From assembly GCA_900544245.1 (NCBI GenBank), contig UQUH01000018.1, positions 1 through 30,095 on the forward strand: 30,095 nucleotides of DNA, given 5' to 3'. The notes beneath the pieces were generated by a model that was not told where the DNA came from, did not search any database, and saw only the letters and a program-made list of their open reading frames with translations. The position numbers and the translations under genes are program-made. Within the stretch, counting starts at the first letter, position 1. Every line of letters begins with the position of its first letter. The stretch comes from an uncultured Coriobacteriaceae bacterium. Lineage in GTDB: Bacteria; Actinomycetota; Coriobacteriia; Coriobacteriales; QAMH01. This document shows positions 16,835 to 24,147 of this stretch, piece by piece.

Positions 16835-17344
16835 CTATTCTCTACGGGCCTTGGCAAGGTCAAGCCCTTCCTTGCCGGTTAGTTGCTCGATTTCCATAAG
16901 GATGATCGAGCAGTGCGGTCCGCTTTTGACGATGTCATCTTCGACGAGGTTCTCGAAGCCGGCGCAATACTTCTCTCCGAGCGCATGCAGGGCGTCGAGC
17001 CTGATCTGCGGATCGTCCTCGACCCATGCCCTGCCAAAGGCAATGACGCTCTGGAAGTAGTCGGTTATCCTCTCGGGCACGATGCGGCTTTGACCCACTA
17101 CGGTAAAGCAAACCTTGGGGTCGTTCACGATTGCGTCAATCTTGTGCCCCTGTTGCGCGCTGTGCATGCAGACGATCGGTAGTTCCTCACCGTTGTCGAG
17201 AAGCGCGTAGTTCATGGGCACCGCATACGAGTAGCCGCCGGCACCATGCACGGCGAGCGTGCCAAACTGGCCGTCGCGCAGCATCGCGAGGCACTCGTCG
17301 TGCGGAATGTGCTGCAGCTTGCGTCTCATCTCGGGCATGCTCAT
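16835..17344 (-). CDS. PPOX/NimA-like flavin-binding split-barrel protein
   Basis: This 169-residue protein resembles pyridoxamine-phosphate-oxidase-fold flavoproteins and NimA-like nitroimidazole reductases. The N-terminal region reads ECLAMLRDGQFGTLAVHG and is followed by SYAVPMNYALLDNG and CMHSAQQGHKIDAI, the usual FMN-barrel pattern. Such proteins bind FMN (or haem, F420) and reduce small molecules. AAAGGAG lies five bases before the ATG at 17344. It is co-transcribed with thpR. The substrate is unknown. Confidence 0.85.
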   Translation of the reverse strand: MSMPEMRRKLQHIPHDECLAMLRDGQFGTLAVHGAGGYSYAVPMNYALLDNGEELPIVCMHSAQQGHKIDAIVNDPKVCFTVVGQSRIVPERITDYFQSVIAFGRAWVEDDPQIRLDALHALGEKYCAGFENLVEDDIVKSGPHCSIILMEIEQLTGKEGLDLAKARRE

Positions 17345-17497
17345 GATTGCTCCTTTGCGTTGCCGCCTTGTTTACTGGCAGCACGTTGCTTCGGTTTGGT
17401 TCTTCCATGATACATTTACGTCAATCGGTTTTTCGCTGGCGCGACAAGGGAAGTATACTGGCGATATCGTTTCATTGCGCGCGAAAGGGGAGGGCGC

Positions 17498-17788
17498 ATG
17501 GCCTCATCGCAGGAGTATCACGACTACGTGCTGGAATTGCTCGCGGGCGTTGACGGCATCAGGACGCGTAAGATGATGGGCGAGTATATCGTCTACCTCG
17601 ATGACGTGGTCGTCGGCGGGATCTATGACGACGAGCTGCTGCTCAAGCCCTTCGAGTGTCTGGACGCGTTGTTCCCGGATGCGCAGCGCAGGCTGCCCTA
17701 CGAAGGCTCGAAGACGATGATGGTTGTCGTGGATTCGGAAGATCCCACCTTCCTCGCGGATGTCTTCGAGTCCCTGCGTGGGAAATAA
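17498..17788 (+). CDS. TfoX/Sxy N-terminal domain protein
   Basis: This is a 96-residue stand-alone TfoX N-terminal domain (RKMMGEYIVYLDDVVVGGIYDDELLLKP). In Proteobacteria TfoX/Sxy helps turn on competence genes, but short single-domain versions like this are common and uncharacterised; no competence genes are nearby. GGGAG lies five bases before the ATG at 17498. The TAA is followed directly by a terminator-like hairpin. Confidence 0.87.
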   Translation: MASSQEYHDYVLELLAGVDGIRTRKMMGEYIVYLDDVVVGGIYDDELLLKPFECLDALFPDAQRRLPYEGSKTMMVVVDSEDPTFLADVFESLRGK

Positions 17789-17816
17789 GACAAAAGTCGC
17801 CGGGGCCGTTTTGTCT
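17788..17816 (+). terminator. Hairpin after the TfoX-domain gene
   Basis: AGACAAAA at 17788-17795 pairs with TTTTGTCT at 17809-17816 around a GC-rich 13-nt loop, followed by GGTTTT. It starts within the TAA stop. It may end or reduce readthrough into the acetyltransferase gene 17 bp on. Confidence 0.5.
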
Positions 17817-17832
17817 GGTTTTGGAGGATGTC

Positions 17833-18315
17833 ATGAGACAAGGGGTCACCATCAGACACGCCGAGCGGTCGGACGTGCCGGTCATCCTGCACTTCATCAG
17901 GGAGCTCGCGGCCTACGAGAACATGCTCGACGAGGTCGTCGCCGACGAGGCGCTGCTCGAGGAATGGATCTTCGACAAGCAGAAGGCCGAGGTCTTGCTC
18001 GCCGTCGTTGACGGGCGCGAGGTCGGGTTCGCGTTGTTCTTCCACAACTTCTCGACCTTTCTGGGTCGTGCGGGCATTTATCTCGAGGACCTGTTCGTAC
18101 TGCCGGAATATCGCGGGTGCGGCTGTGGCACGGCGCTGCTCAAGAAGCTTGCCGCCATCGCCGTCGAGCGTGGATGTGGTCGCCTGGAGTGGTCATGTCT
18201 GGATTGGAACGAGCCATCCATCGGCTTCTACTTGTCACTTGGTGCCAAGCCGATGGACGAGTGGACGGTCTACCGGGTTACCGGCGACGCGCTGACCGAT
18301 CTCGCGAAACGCTGA
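17833..18315 (+). CDS. GNAT-family N-acetyltransferase (diamine acetyltransferase-like)
   Basis: This 160-residue protein shows the acetyl-CoA loop VLPEYRGCGCGTALL and the SSAT-like features GIYLEDLFVLPEYRG and LEWSCLDWNEPSIGFY-LGA. Those patterns belong to the spermidine/diamine and thialysine acetyltransferase group, so a polyamine- or amine-like acceptor is plausible. GGAGG lies five bases before the ATG at 17833; an upstream extension overlapping the previous gene is not supported. It acts in the cytoplasm. Confidence 0.88.
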   Translation: MRQGVTIRHAERSDVPVILHFIRELAAYENMLDEVVADEALLEEWIFDKQKAEVLLAVVDGREVGFALFFHNFSTFLGRAGIYLEDLFVLPEYRGCGCGTALLKKLAAIAVERGCGRLEWSCLDWNEPSIGFYLSLGAKPMDEWTVYRVTGDALTDLAKR

Positions 18316-18356
18316 GGTAGTAAACTGGCAGGAGGCAAAGCCGAAGGGAGCCGACC

Positions 18357-18860
18357 ATGGAAGACACGATTTTCACGCGTGTGAGTATCAGGGAGTTCAC
18401 CGATGAGCCGGTGAGTGACGAGCAAATCGAGCGGCTGATGAAGGCCGCGATGGCGGCTCCGTCGGCGGGCAACCAGCAGCCATGGGAGTTCGTTCTCACG
18501 CGTGACCCGCAGGTCAAGGAAGAGCTCGCCGCGTGCAGTCCGTATGCGCATCCCGCGGGCAAGTGCGACCTCGTCATTGTGCCGTGCATCTCGGGAGGCG
18601 AGAAGCGTTTCGAGGGCTGCGTTCCCCTGGACATGTCGGCTTGCACGGAGAACATCCTGCTCGAGTCGCAGACGCTGGGGCTGGGTGCCGTATGGCTGGG
18701 CATCTATCCCGAGCAAGACCGCATCGAGGCTGTCGCCAAGGTTATCGGGGCAGAAGACGGCTGCATCCCCTTCGCGCTCATCGCCGTGGGACACCCCAAG
18801 GAGATGCTCGAGCCGCGCAGCTCCAAGCGTTTTGACATGTCACGCGTTCGCTGGGTATAG
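18357..18860 (+). CDS. Nitroreductase-family FMN oxidoreductase
   Basis: This 167-residue protein starts with FTRVSIREFTDEPV and has MAAPSAGNQQPWEFV, the FMN-binding motif of the nitroreductase family, then the late GLGAVWLGIYPE. It is at the short end for the family, typical of the small anaerobe versions. Such enzymes reduce nitro groups, quinones or enones with NAD(P)H. GGGAG precedes the ATG at 18357. The substrate is unknown. Confidence 0.9.
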   Translation: MEDTIFTRVSIREFTDEPVSDEQIERLMKAAMAAPSAGNQQPWEFVLTRDPQVKEELAACSPYAHPAGKCDLVIVPCISGGEKRFEGCVPLDMSACTENILLESQTLGLGAVWLGIYPEQDRIEAVAKVIGAEDGCIPFALIAVGHPKEMLEPRSSKRFDMSRVRWV

Positions 18861-18908
18861 CGAAGCTTGCGGGATAACAACGTGACACAGCGGACGAATG
18901 ACGCGCAC

Positions 18909-19703
18909 ATGCGGCTTCACGTGCTTGCGAGCGGGTCAAAGGGCAACGCCACCATCGTCGAGAACGTGGTGACGGGTGAGGGCATCCTCATCGACTGCGG
19001 CATCTGCAAGCGCGACTTTCTCTCCCGCTGCGACGAGGCGAATTTCGATTTGCGGCGGCTGAGGGGCGTCTTTATCACCCACGAGCATACCGACCACACT
19101 AAGGGGCTCGGTGTGGTGTATCGTGCGCTCGCCAAGCTCGAAGTGCACCCGACAATTCACGTGAGCGATGCCGTGCGCGACGCTAGCCGCGACATCGACG
19201 AACTGCTCGAGCGGGATCTCTGCGACATTCATTCCTTTGCCGCCGGTGACGAGCTCGACCTTGCCGGATTCGCGATTTACGCGTTTGCCACCTCACATGA
19301 TGCGGTGCAGTCCTTCGGCTTTCGCATCGAATGCGGTGGCGATGCGATCGGCTACGTGACTGACACGGGTGTCGTGATGCCCCAGGCGCATGAGGCGCTG
19401 GGCGGGTGCCGTCTCCTCGCGATCGAGGCAAACCATGACCGCACGATGCTCGCCGAGGGGCCGTATCCGTATCCGCTCAAACGCCGCATCGCCTCGGAGC
19501 GTGGGCACCTCTCCAACGAGCAGGCTGCCGAAGAGCTCGCAAGTCTGTTGCATGACGGGCTTACGGCAGTCGTTGCCATGCACGTGTCCGAAAACAACAA
19601 CGACTACGAGCTGCCCGTCGCAACGCTGCGGGAGTTGCTGGCCCGCGAGGGCCATAGCGCCCGGGTGAGCGTGGCCTACCAGCGCAAGCTCGTCTCGATC
19701 TAG
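18909..19703 (+). CDS. MBL-fold metallo-hydrolase (WalJ/YycJ-like)
   Basis: This 264-residue protein begins RLHVLASGSKGNATIVE and has the metal motif THEHTDHTKG, the H-x-H-x-D-H of metallo-beta-lactamase-fold hydrolases, plus a late AMHVSENNNDYE segment typical of the YycJ/WalJ group. That group has 5'-exonuclease-type activity in Bacillus relatives and is linked to DNA repair. No strong ribosome-binding site decides the start; ATG 18909 is chosen because the family begins there, with GTG 18882 as the alternative. Confidence 0.88.
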   Translation: MRLHVLASGSKGNATIVENVVTGEGILIDCGICKRDFLSRCDEANFDLRRLRGVFITHEHTDHTKGLGVVYRALAKLEVHPTIHVSDAVRDASRDIDELLERDLCDIHSFAAGDELDLAGFAIYAFATSHDAVQSFGFRIECGGDAIGYVTDTGVVMPQAHEALGGCRLLAIEANHDRTMLAEGPYPYPLKRRIASERGHLSNEQAAEELASLLHDGLTAVVAMHVSENNNDYELPVATLRELLAREGHSARVSVAYQRKLVSI

Positions 19704-19730
19704 CGCTCGGGACAGTTTTCCTCATAAACT

Positions 19731-19801
19731 CGTATATACGATGTAAAGCATTTGTCTTTACATTCATTCGCTTTCTTCATATACTTTCTTTAGAGAGAAA
19801 G
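19731..19801 (+). promoter_or_regulatory. Promoter and likely autoregulatory operator of the antitoxin gene
   Basis: A -35 TTTACA (19757-19762) and a -10 TATACT (19780-19785) are 17 bp apart. The -35 lies in the right arm of a perfect inverted repeat ATGTAAAG-N7-CTTTACAT (19741-19763), preceded by the palindrome CGTATATACG (19731-19740). This is the usual place for RelB/DinJ-type antitoxin binding. A 6-bp stem (CTTTCT 19784-19789, AGAAAG 19796-19801) can also cover the ribosome-binding site. Confidence 0.65.
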
Positions 19802-19809
19802 GGCATGCA

Positions 19810-20067
19810 ATGGCGAGCACGATGGTAAACGTCCGCATGGACGAGGACGTCAAACGCGATATGGAAATCGCATGTAAGGAACTTGGCATGAGTATGAGCA
19901 CGGCATTCAACATCTTCGCCAAGAAGATGGGCCGCGAGCATCGCATTCCCTTCGAAGTTTCATATGATCCCTTCTATAGCAGAGAGAATCTTGATCACAT
20001 CAGACGTGACGTAACGTCGCTCGACGAGGGGCGCGGTATCGTTCACGAGCTGGTGGACGATGAATAA
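19810..20067 (+). CDS. RelB/DinJ-family antitoxin
   Basis: This 85-residue protein has an N-terminal ribbon-helix-helix DNA-binding region (TMVNVRMDEDVKRDMEIACKE, then MSMSTAFNIFAKKMGRE) and a charged C-terminal tail, the RelB/DinJ antitoxin plan. The tail normally wraps around a RelE/YafQ/YoeB-type mRNA interferase. AGAGAAAGGG precedes the ATG. An 8-base ATGAATAA overlap with the start of the toxin remnant shows it once headed a two-gene operon. The toxin is now broken, so this is an orphan antitoxin that may persist as a repressor or protect against related toxins. The gene itself looks intact. Confidence 0.9.
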   Translation: MASTMVNVRMDEDVKRDMEIACKELGMSMSTAFNIFAKKMGREHRIPFEVSYDPFYSRENLDHIRRDVTSLDEGRGIVHELVDDE

Positions 20068-20134
20068 GGTCTGGACGCCCGAAGCCTGAAGCGTCGAAAT
20101 CGCCTCATGTCGGTATCACTACAAGGAGAGATGA
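20060..20134 (+). pseudogene. Remnant of a Txe/YoeB-type toxin gene with the middle deleted
   Basis: ATG at 20060 overlaps the antitoxin stop. The frame reads MNKVWTPEA and then TGA (20087-20089), where toxins of this family have a Trp (EAW/SW). Continuing past it in the same frame gives SVEIASCRYHYKER and a stop at 20132-20134. CRYHY is the C-terminal end of YoeB/Txe toxins. So about 60 residues are missing and the two ends are fused in frame apart from the junction stop. No active toxin can be made. Confidence 0.75.
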
Positions 20135-20157
20135 GCACTTGCAGGTAGAGATACGTG

Positions 20158-20529
20158 CTATCGGTGTAGATGCGCGAGGTTGACGGGACGCGTCGTCGCG
20201 ACCTCGCCACCATCGAGCATGAATTGCACGCGCTCGCGCAGCCTGTCTGCCGATACGAGCTCGTCGAACAACGGTGTCATCTCGCCGTTTGCCACGTAGA
20301 CGACGTAGGGGAGCGAACCGACGGCAAACGTGATACCCAGCTTTCGCTGCTTGCCGGTGTCCACGCTGCAGAACTTCACCTTGTCACCGAGCTCTTCAGC
20401 GACCTTCTCGAACGCGGGGACCATATCCTTGCACAGCACGCACCAGTCGGAGGTGAATTCGATAACGCAGGGTATCCCGGCGTCCATGACCTCGGATTCG
20501 AAGTTCTCGTCGGTGATCTCGTGAATCAT
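20158..20529 (-). CDS. Thioredoxin-family protein
   Basis: This 123-residue protein has a thioredoxin fold with the redox motif WCVLCK (C30 and C33). The usual thioredoxin has WCGPC, so the changed middle pair suggests a different redox potential. A cis-Pro region reads VGSLPYVVYVANGE. No signal peptide is seen, so it is cytoplasmic. GGAG lies five bases before the ATG. It faces away from the secreted-protein gene. Confidence 0.9.
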   Translation of the reverse strand: MIHEITDENFESEVMDAGIPCVIEFTSDWCVLCKDMVPAFEKVAEELGDKVKFCSVDTGKQRKLGITFAVGSLPYVVYVANGEMTPLFDELVSADRLRERVQFMLDGGEVATTRPVNLAHLHR

Positions 20530-20736
20530 GGCTTCTCCAATCGTCGAGGAAACGACGCGCGAAAACTCTTTGCGTCCATTTTACTCGACTGACGGATGCG
20601 ACGAGCACCCTTCCGAGCCATCCATGATATCTTTCTCGACGATTTGCAAAACATTTTCGAATTCCTTGCAAGGATTGCACACGTTCGTTCGTGTTATAGG
20701 TGAAGGTCCCAAAAAGCGAATGGAAGTGATGTGTCA
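20530..20736. promoter_or_regulatory. Divergent intergenic region upstream of the secreted repeat protein
   Basis: A TGTTATAGG (20692-20700) resembles an extended -10 box for the secreted-protein gene, but the TTGCAC (20675-20680) before it is only 14 bp away. TTGCAA occurs twice (about 20644-20649 and 20666-20671). No other feature is seen. GGAAG precedes the start. Confidence 0.3.
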
Positions 20737-21189
20737 ATGAAGAGGAAAATGATCGCGATTGTGGCAACGGCATTATGTGCCGTTCTTGCCGTGCCGGCCC
20801 TCGCGTTTGGTGTGGGAAACTTGTCCGCGGGGCAAACTGTCGCGGCATCTGACGTGCCTGCGCAGACCGTCGCCTGGCGGGGTTACGTGGATGCCGACGG
20901 TGACGGCGTCTGCGACAACTATGGTTCTGGCTATTGTGGCAACGGTACCGGCTACGTGGATGCCGATGACGATGGGGTTTGCGACAACCGCGGCACGGGT
21001 AATGGCATCGGTAATGGCGCCGGTGCCCATCATGGATATGGCTCGTCATCTACTGCCGATCGTCCCGGCTACGTCGATGCCGATGGTGACGGCGTCTGCG
21101 ACAACTACGCTGGCCAGGGCCAGGGGTGCGGCCAGGGTCAGGGGCAAGGTGGCGGTCATCACGGTGGCCATGGAACCTGCAATCGCTAG
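20737..21189 (+). CDS. Small secreted protein with three Asp-rich YVDADGDGVCDN repeats
   Basis: This 150-residue protein has an N-terminal signal peptide (KRKMIAIVATALCAVLAVP, A-L-A cleavage near 23) and three near-identical 12-residue repeats at 50-61, 73-84 and 112-123. The D-x-D-x-D-G-x-x-D spacing is that of EF-hand-like, dockerin and thrombospondin type-3 calcium sites, but each also contains a Cys. The rest is Gly/Gln/His-rich and ends GGHHGGHGTCNR. No enzyme domain is seen. It is exported, likely to the cell surface or medium. GTG at 20731 is an alternative start. It is followed by an ECF sigma/anti-sigma pair and may be their target or signal. Function not recognised. Confidence 0.8.
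   Translation: MKRKMIAIVATALCAVLAVPALAFGVGNLSAGQTVAASDVPAQTVAWRGYVDADGDGVCDNYGSGYCGNGTGYVDADDDGVCDNRGTGNGIGNGAGAHHGYGSSSTADRPGYVDADGDGVCDNYAGQGQGCGQGQGQGGGHHGGHGTCNR
20884..21105 (+). repeat. Three coding direct repeats of 36 bp
   Basis: Units at 20884-20919, 20953-20988 and 21070-21105 encode the YVDADGDGVCDN-type repeats. The first and third are nearly identical at the DNA level, while the middle one differs at several third positions. The units are separated by unlike Gly-rich spacers of 33 and 81 bp. Confidence 0.85.
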
Positions 21190-21211
21190 ACGAGCTTGAA
21201 GGGCTGTTGGC

Positions 21212-21706
21212 TTGCGTCCTCGCGAAGACATCGAGAATGCCATGAGCGTCCATTCCGCGACGGTGTGGCGCGTCTGCAAGGGCTACTTCAGGTCCGAGGA
21301 CGATGCTCAGGATTCCTTTCAGGACACGTTTCTCAAGTACTCCCTGCACGATGACAAGGTCTTCGAGGACGAGGAGCATCGCAAGGCATGGCTCATCACG
21401 GTAGCGGCAAACGTCTGCAGGGACATGCTGCGCGCACGCAGCCGGGACGAGCGCTCTCTTGATGAAGTCCCCGCTTCGATGGAGGCGCTCGCCTCGCACG
21501 ACGCGCTGTCGCAGCCCGATTCGCGCCACCGCGAGGTGCTCGATGCGTTTCACGCACTTGACGACCCGCCGCGCCTGCCGTTGTACCTCGCCGTCTACGA
21601 GGGCTATACGGCACCGGAAATCGCCCGGATGCTCGATGCCCCGGTGAACACCGTCTATTCCTGGATATCCCGGGGACGAAAGCTGCTGAAGGAGGCACTG
21701 TCGTGA
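21212..21706 (+). CDS. ECF-type RNA polymerase sigma factor
   Basis: This 164-residue protein has a region 2 helix set (VWRVCKGYF..EDDAQDSFQDTFLKY) and a region 4 HTH (YEGYTAPEIARMLDAPVNTVYSWISRGRK, in part: APEIARMLDAPVNTVYSW). It lacks region 3, as ECF factors do. The TTG at 21212 is chosen for its AAGGG upstream and because the family usually has a 10-residue leader; ATG 21242 is an alternative. The stop overlaps the next gene's GTG start (GTGA), so sigma and anti-sigma are made together. It should direct RNA polymerase to a small regulon, probably including the secreted protein next to it. Confidence 0.9.
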   Translation: MRPREDIENAMSVHSATVWRVCKGYFRSEDDAQDSFQDTFLKYSLHDDKVFEDEEHRKAWLITVAANVCRDMLRARSRDERSLDEVPASMEALASHDALSQPDSRHREVLDAFHALDDPPRLPLYLAVYEGYTAPEIARMLDAPVNTVYSWISRGRKLLKEALS

Positions 21707-22551
21707 ACGATCGCGAACTCGACATACGCGTGCGCGAGGCCTTTGACACGCTCGAGGTGCCGGACGCCCTGAGGCAGCGTACCCTCGAGGCCTATGACGA
21801 GCTTGCCGCAACCCAGGCTGCGGACAAGCCGGAGCTGCATGTCGTTTCCTCCTCCGAAGCCGCGCCATCTCGTGCGTCCCGCAAGGTCAGGCGTGCTCGT
21901 CTCATGAGCGCGCTTGCCGCCTGTCTCGTCCTCGGGCTGGCCGTGATCGGCATATTCCGCATTGGCACCGCGCCGGTGGGTTCGGGCGATTCAGCGGTGC
22001 CCGTTGCGGTGCTGCCCGATACGGCGGTGACCGCATTCGTCGATATCGACATCAATCCCTCCATCGAGCTGCAACTCAACGATTCCAACCAGGTGGTGGC
22101 CGTCGAGGGGGTGAACGAGGATGGGCGTTCCGTCCTCGCCGGCCTCGCGCTCGAAGGGCTGTCCTACGAGGAAGCGCTTTCCGCGCTCACGTCGAGCGAG
22201 GCGCTTGCGCCCTATCTGAATGACGATGCGTTCGTGCAAGTGAGCGTCGCCTCCGATAATCCCGGTCAGGAACGTGCCTTGATGGATGCCAGCGAGCAGC
22301 GGCTCGCGAGTCTGCCGTGTCGTGGTTCGTGCGATGCGGTTAGCCTCGAGCTACGCGAGGAGGCGCATGCTCATGGCATGGGCTGTGGCAAGTACGCGGC
22401 GGCGCTCGAGCTCTCCGAGCTCGATCCCGATGTCACGATCGAGGATTGCCATGACATGTCGATGCGTGAGCTGCGCGATCGCATCGCGGCCTGCCATGGT
22501 GCGCAAAGCGCGACGCACGGCCAGCACCATCGCCGCGGACACTCGTCATAG
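21703..22551 (+). CDS. RsgI-like transmembrane anti-sigma factor
   Basis: This 282-residue protein has a cytoplasmic N-terminal region of about 65 residues, one transmembrane helix at about 67-86 (SALAACLVLGLAVIGIFRI), and an extracytoplasmic domain. FVDIDINPSIELQLNDSNQVV matches the conserved DINPSIE signature of RsgI-type anti-sigma factors (seen here as VDIDINPSIELQL). The C-terminal third is Cys/His/Met-rich (CRGSCD, HAHGMGCGK, DCHDMSM, AACHG, GQHHRRGHSS). The GTG start overlaps the sigma stop. It should hold the ECF factor at the membrane until an outside signal arrives. The His/Cys tail suggests metal or redox sensing, which is inference. Confidence 0.82.
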   Translation: MNDRELDIRVREAFDTLEVPDALRQRTLEAYDELAATQAADKPELHVVSSSEAAPSRASRKVRRARLMSALAACLVLGLAVIGIFRIGTAPVGSGDSAVPVAVLPDTAVTAFVDIDINPSIELQLNDSNQVVAVEGVNEDGRSVLAGLALEGLSYEEALSALTSSEALAPYLNDDAFVQVSVASDNPGQERALMDASEQRLASLPCRGSCDAVSLELREEAHAHGMGCGKYAAALELSELDPDVTIEDCHDMSMRELRDRIAACHGAQSATHGQHHRRGHSS

Positions 22552-22592
22552 GGGGACGAGCGGATAGGCCATTTGCCCATCTTGGTTTTGCG

Positions 22593-23486
22593 TCAGCTAG
22601 CGCTCGCGTCATTCTCCCACACGCCGGCGAAGTGCGCGACGAGATGCTCGAAGAACGCGCGCGCCGCCTCCTTCTCGAGGCCCCGGGACGTGAGCTCGAG
22701 GCGAATCGTTCTCGAGAAGCCATCGTCTGCCAGGGGCAGGACGATGACATCGTCGCCGTTGACGGGACCCCAACTGCGCTCTGGCCAAAAGCCGACGCCT
22801 AGACCCAGGCTTATCATCTTTCGCACCACGGCGGGGTTGTCGCTCTCGAACATGACGTCGGGCTCGAATCCCCTGGTCGCGCATAGCTCGTCGCAGATGG
22901 AGCGAAAGCGCCTCGAGCCCGCGAGACTGATGAAGCGCGCGTCCGCGAGCTCGTCGAGCGTGATGATCTCTTCGTGCGGCCTCGATGCCGGAATGGCTAT
23001 GCAGACGCGCTCGGCGAAGTCGGCGCGGGAGTTTGTGACATGGGTTACCTCGCTTTTGCCATCCACGTTCCGGATCGTGTCGACGACGATGTCGTTGCGG
23101 GGCGATGCGTCATCCCTGCTGACGTCGAATCGCGTCTCTGCATGTTGTGGCGCGAAGGTGCCGATCGCGTCGACCGCGATGACCGAGGCAGTCGCGATGC
23201 AGAGGTTCACCGTGTTCGCCCCGGCTATCGCGAACGCTTCGAGGCCCGCGCACGCGCTGTCGAGTTCCGAGATGATGGGGGAGAGCCTGTCTTTCAGATA
23301 GGCGCCCTCCTCGGTCAACCTCAGATTCCTTCCCTCCCGGGCAAAGAGCTTCACGCCGAGTTCCGCCTCGAGCCTGTGGAGTGACTGCGAGAGGGCGGGT
23401 TGTGCTATGGAAAGCTTGCGTGCCGCATGGGTGACATGCTCCAGCTGCGCCGTCACGAGAAAGTATCGGAGTTGCCTCACGTCCAT
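22593..23486 (-). CDS. LysR-family transcriptional regulator
   Basis: This 297-residue protein has an N-terminal HTH (MDVRQLRYFLVTAQ, then ARKLSIAQPALSQSLHRLE) and an effector-binding domain from about 90 on. MDVRQLRYF at 23486 has AGGAG six bases upstream and is preferred to a TTG further out. It is divergent from the PQ-loop-like membrane protein at 23650 and likely controls it. The effector is unknown. It is only distantly like the LysR at 7135, so not a recent copy. Confidence 0.9.
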   Translation of the reverse strand: MDVRQLRYFLVTAQLEHVTHAARKLSIAQPALSQSLHRLEAELGVKLFAREGRNLRLTEEGAYLKDRLSPIISELDSACAGLEAFAIAGANTVNLCIATASVIAVDAIGTFAPQHAETRFDVSRDDASPRNDIVVDTIRNVDGKSEVTHVTNSRADFAERVCIAIPASRPHEEIITLDELADARFISLAGSRRFRSICDELCATRGFEPDVMFESDNPAVVRKMISLGLGVGFWPERSWGPVNGDDVIVLPLADDGFSRTIRLELTSRGLEKEAARAFFEHLVAHFAGVWENDASAS

Positions 23487-23649
23487 TTCGCTCTCCTGCT
23501 CTTCTATGAAACTAGACAAGTAGTCATATCAAAATATTATGAAAATACATGAAATTATATATTAGACATATGAACCGTGAGAATAGGAGAATTAAGCGAC
23601 ACGGGGCACGTGCAAGCCTTCGGAATGATGCGAGAGAAAGCGAGTTACG
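23487..23649. promoter_or_regulatory. A/T-rich divergent promoter region with a LysR-type palindrome
   Basis: Bases 23521-23572 are strikingly A/T-rich for this genome. TCATA-N9-TATGA (23524-23542) is a possible LysR site. A perfect TATAAT on the minus strand (23559-23554) could be the lysR -10 box, and TATATT (23558-23563) could serve the plus-strand gene. No good -35 goes with either. Confidence 0.45.
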
Positions 23650-23931
23650 ATGTTGCTGGCGGAGCTGCTGGAAGCCACGATGCTCATATGCTTTGGGCTG
23701 TCTTGGCCCATGAACGCATGGAAGTCGTATAGGGAAAGGACGGCAAAGGGGACGAGCTGGCAGTTTCTCACGCTCATCTGCCTCGGTTACCTCTGCGGCA
23801 TAGCCGCCAAGGTCGCTCTCGGGGCGATGAACTGGGTTCTTTGGATTTACGTCCTCAACCTCGCGTTTCTTGGCATCAACTGGGCCATCTACTTCAGAAA
23901 CCGCCGCTTTGATGCGGAACGGGTAGGGTAG
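23650..23931 (+). CDS. Small three-helix membrane protein, PQ-loop/SemiSWEET-like
   Basis: This 93-residue protein has three predicted helices. The first, FGLSWPMNAWKSYRERTAKGTS, has the layout of the PQ-loop (P-x-x-x-x-K-S...S/T-x-x-x-x-S) of SemiSWEET and related carriers, but with PM where PQ is usual. Such half-transporters pair up and carry sugars or other small compounds. The second and third helices (YLCGIAAKVALGAMNWVLW, LNLAFLGINWAIYF) fit the same plan. A weak ribosome-binding site precedes the ATG at 23650. It is divergent from the LysR gene. Substrate unknown; a pure membrane 'hypothetical' is the alternative. Confidence 0.65.
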   Translation: MLLAELLEATMLICFGLSWPMNAWKSYRERTAKGTSWQFLTLICLGYLCGIAAKVALGAMNWVLWIYVLNLAFLGINWAIYFRNRRFDAERVG

Positions 23932-23974
23932 TGCGCTTGCGATCGCGTCTCCGTCGTGACGCAGAACATTTGAC

Positions 23975-24001
23975 GAGACAGTTGCTCAGAGCAATTGTCT
24001 C
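23975..24001. repeat. Palindromic intergenic element, copy 1
   Basis: GAGACAGTTGCTC (23975-23987) and GAGCAATTGTCTC (23989-24001) form a 13-bp stem with one G-T pair. It is downstream of the PQ-loop-like gene and upstream of the XRE gene. It shares its core with the copies at 25183 and 28828 and may act as a bidirectional terminator. Confidence 0.8.
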
Positions 24002-24147
24002 ATTTATGGTTTGCACGGCTGTGACCGGCGGTTGGCAACCAGCGGGTGCCTCGAAAACGCGGTAAAAAGCATCTCTTGGTTGGTAGAATGTCACCTTGCC
24101 ACTCGGTAGATTTGGGGACGTAATCGAACCCAACGCAAAGGAATGAC

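Noticed and set aside
20087..20089. TGA in the toxin remnant as a recoded Trp or selenocysteine
   Set aside because: About 60 residues of the toxin are missing at this point, so reading through would not restore a protein; a deletion explains it better.
20884..21105. A CRISPR array, because of regularly returning repeats
   Set aside because: The repeats are in frame, encode an acidic motif, and have unequal low-complexity spacers; no cas genes are near.
21050..21868. A 272-codon minus-strand frame across the sigma factor gene
   Set aside because: It runs across three real plus-strand genes, is Arg/Ala-rich in the manner of frame shadows, and has no start signal.
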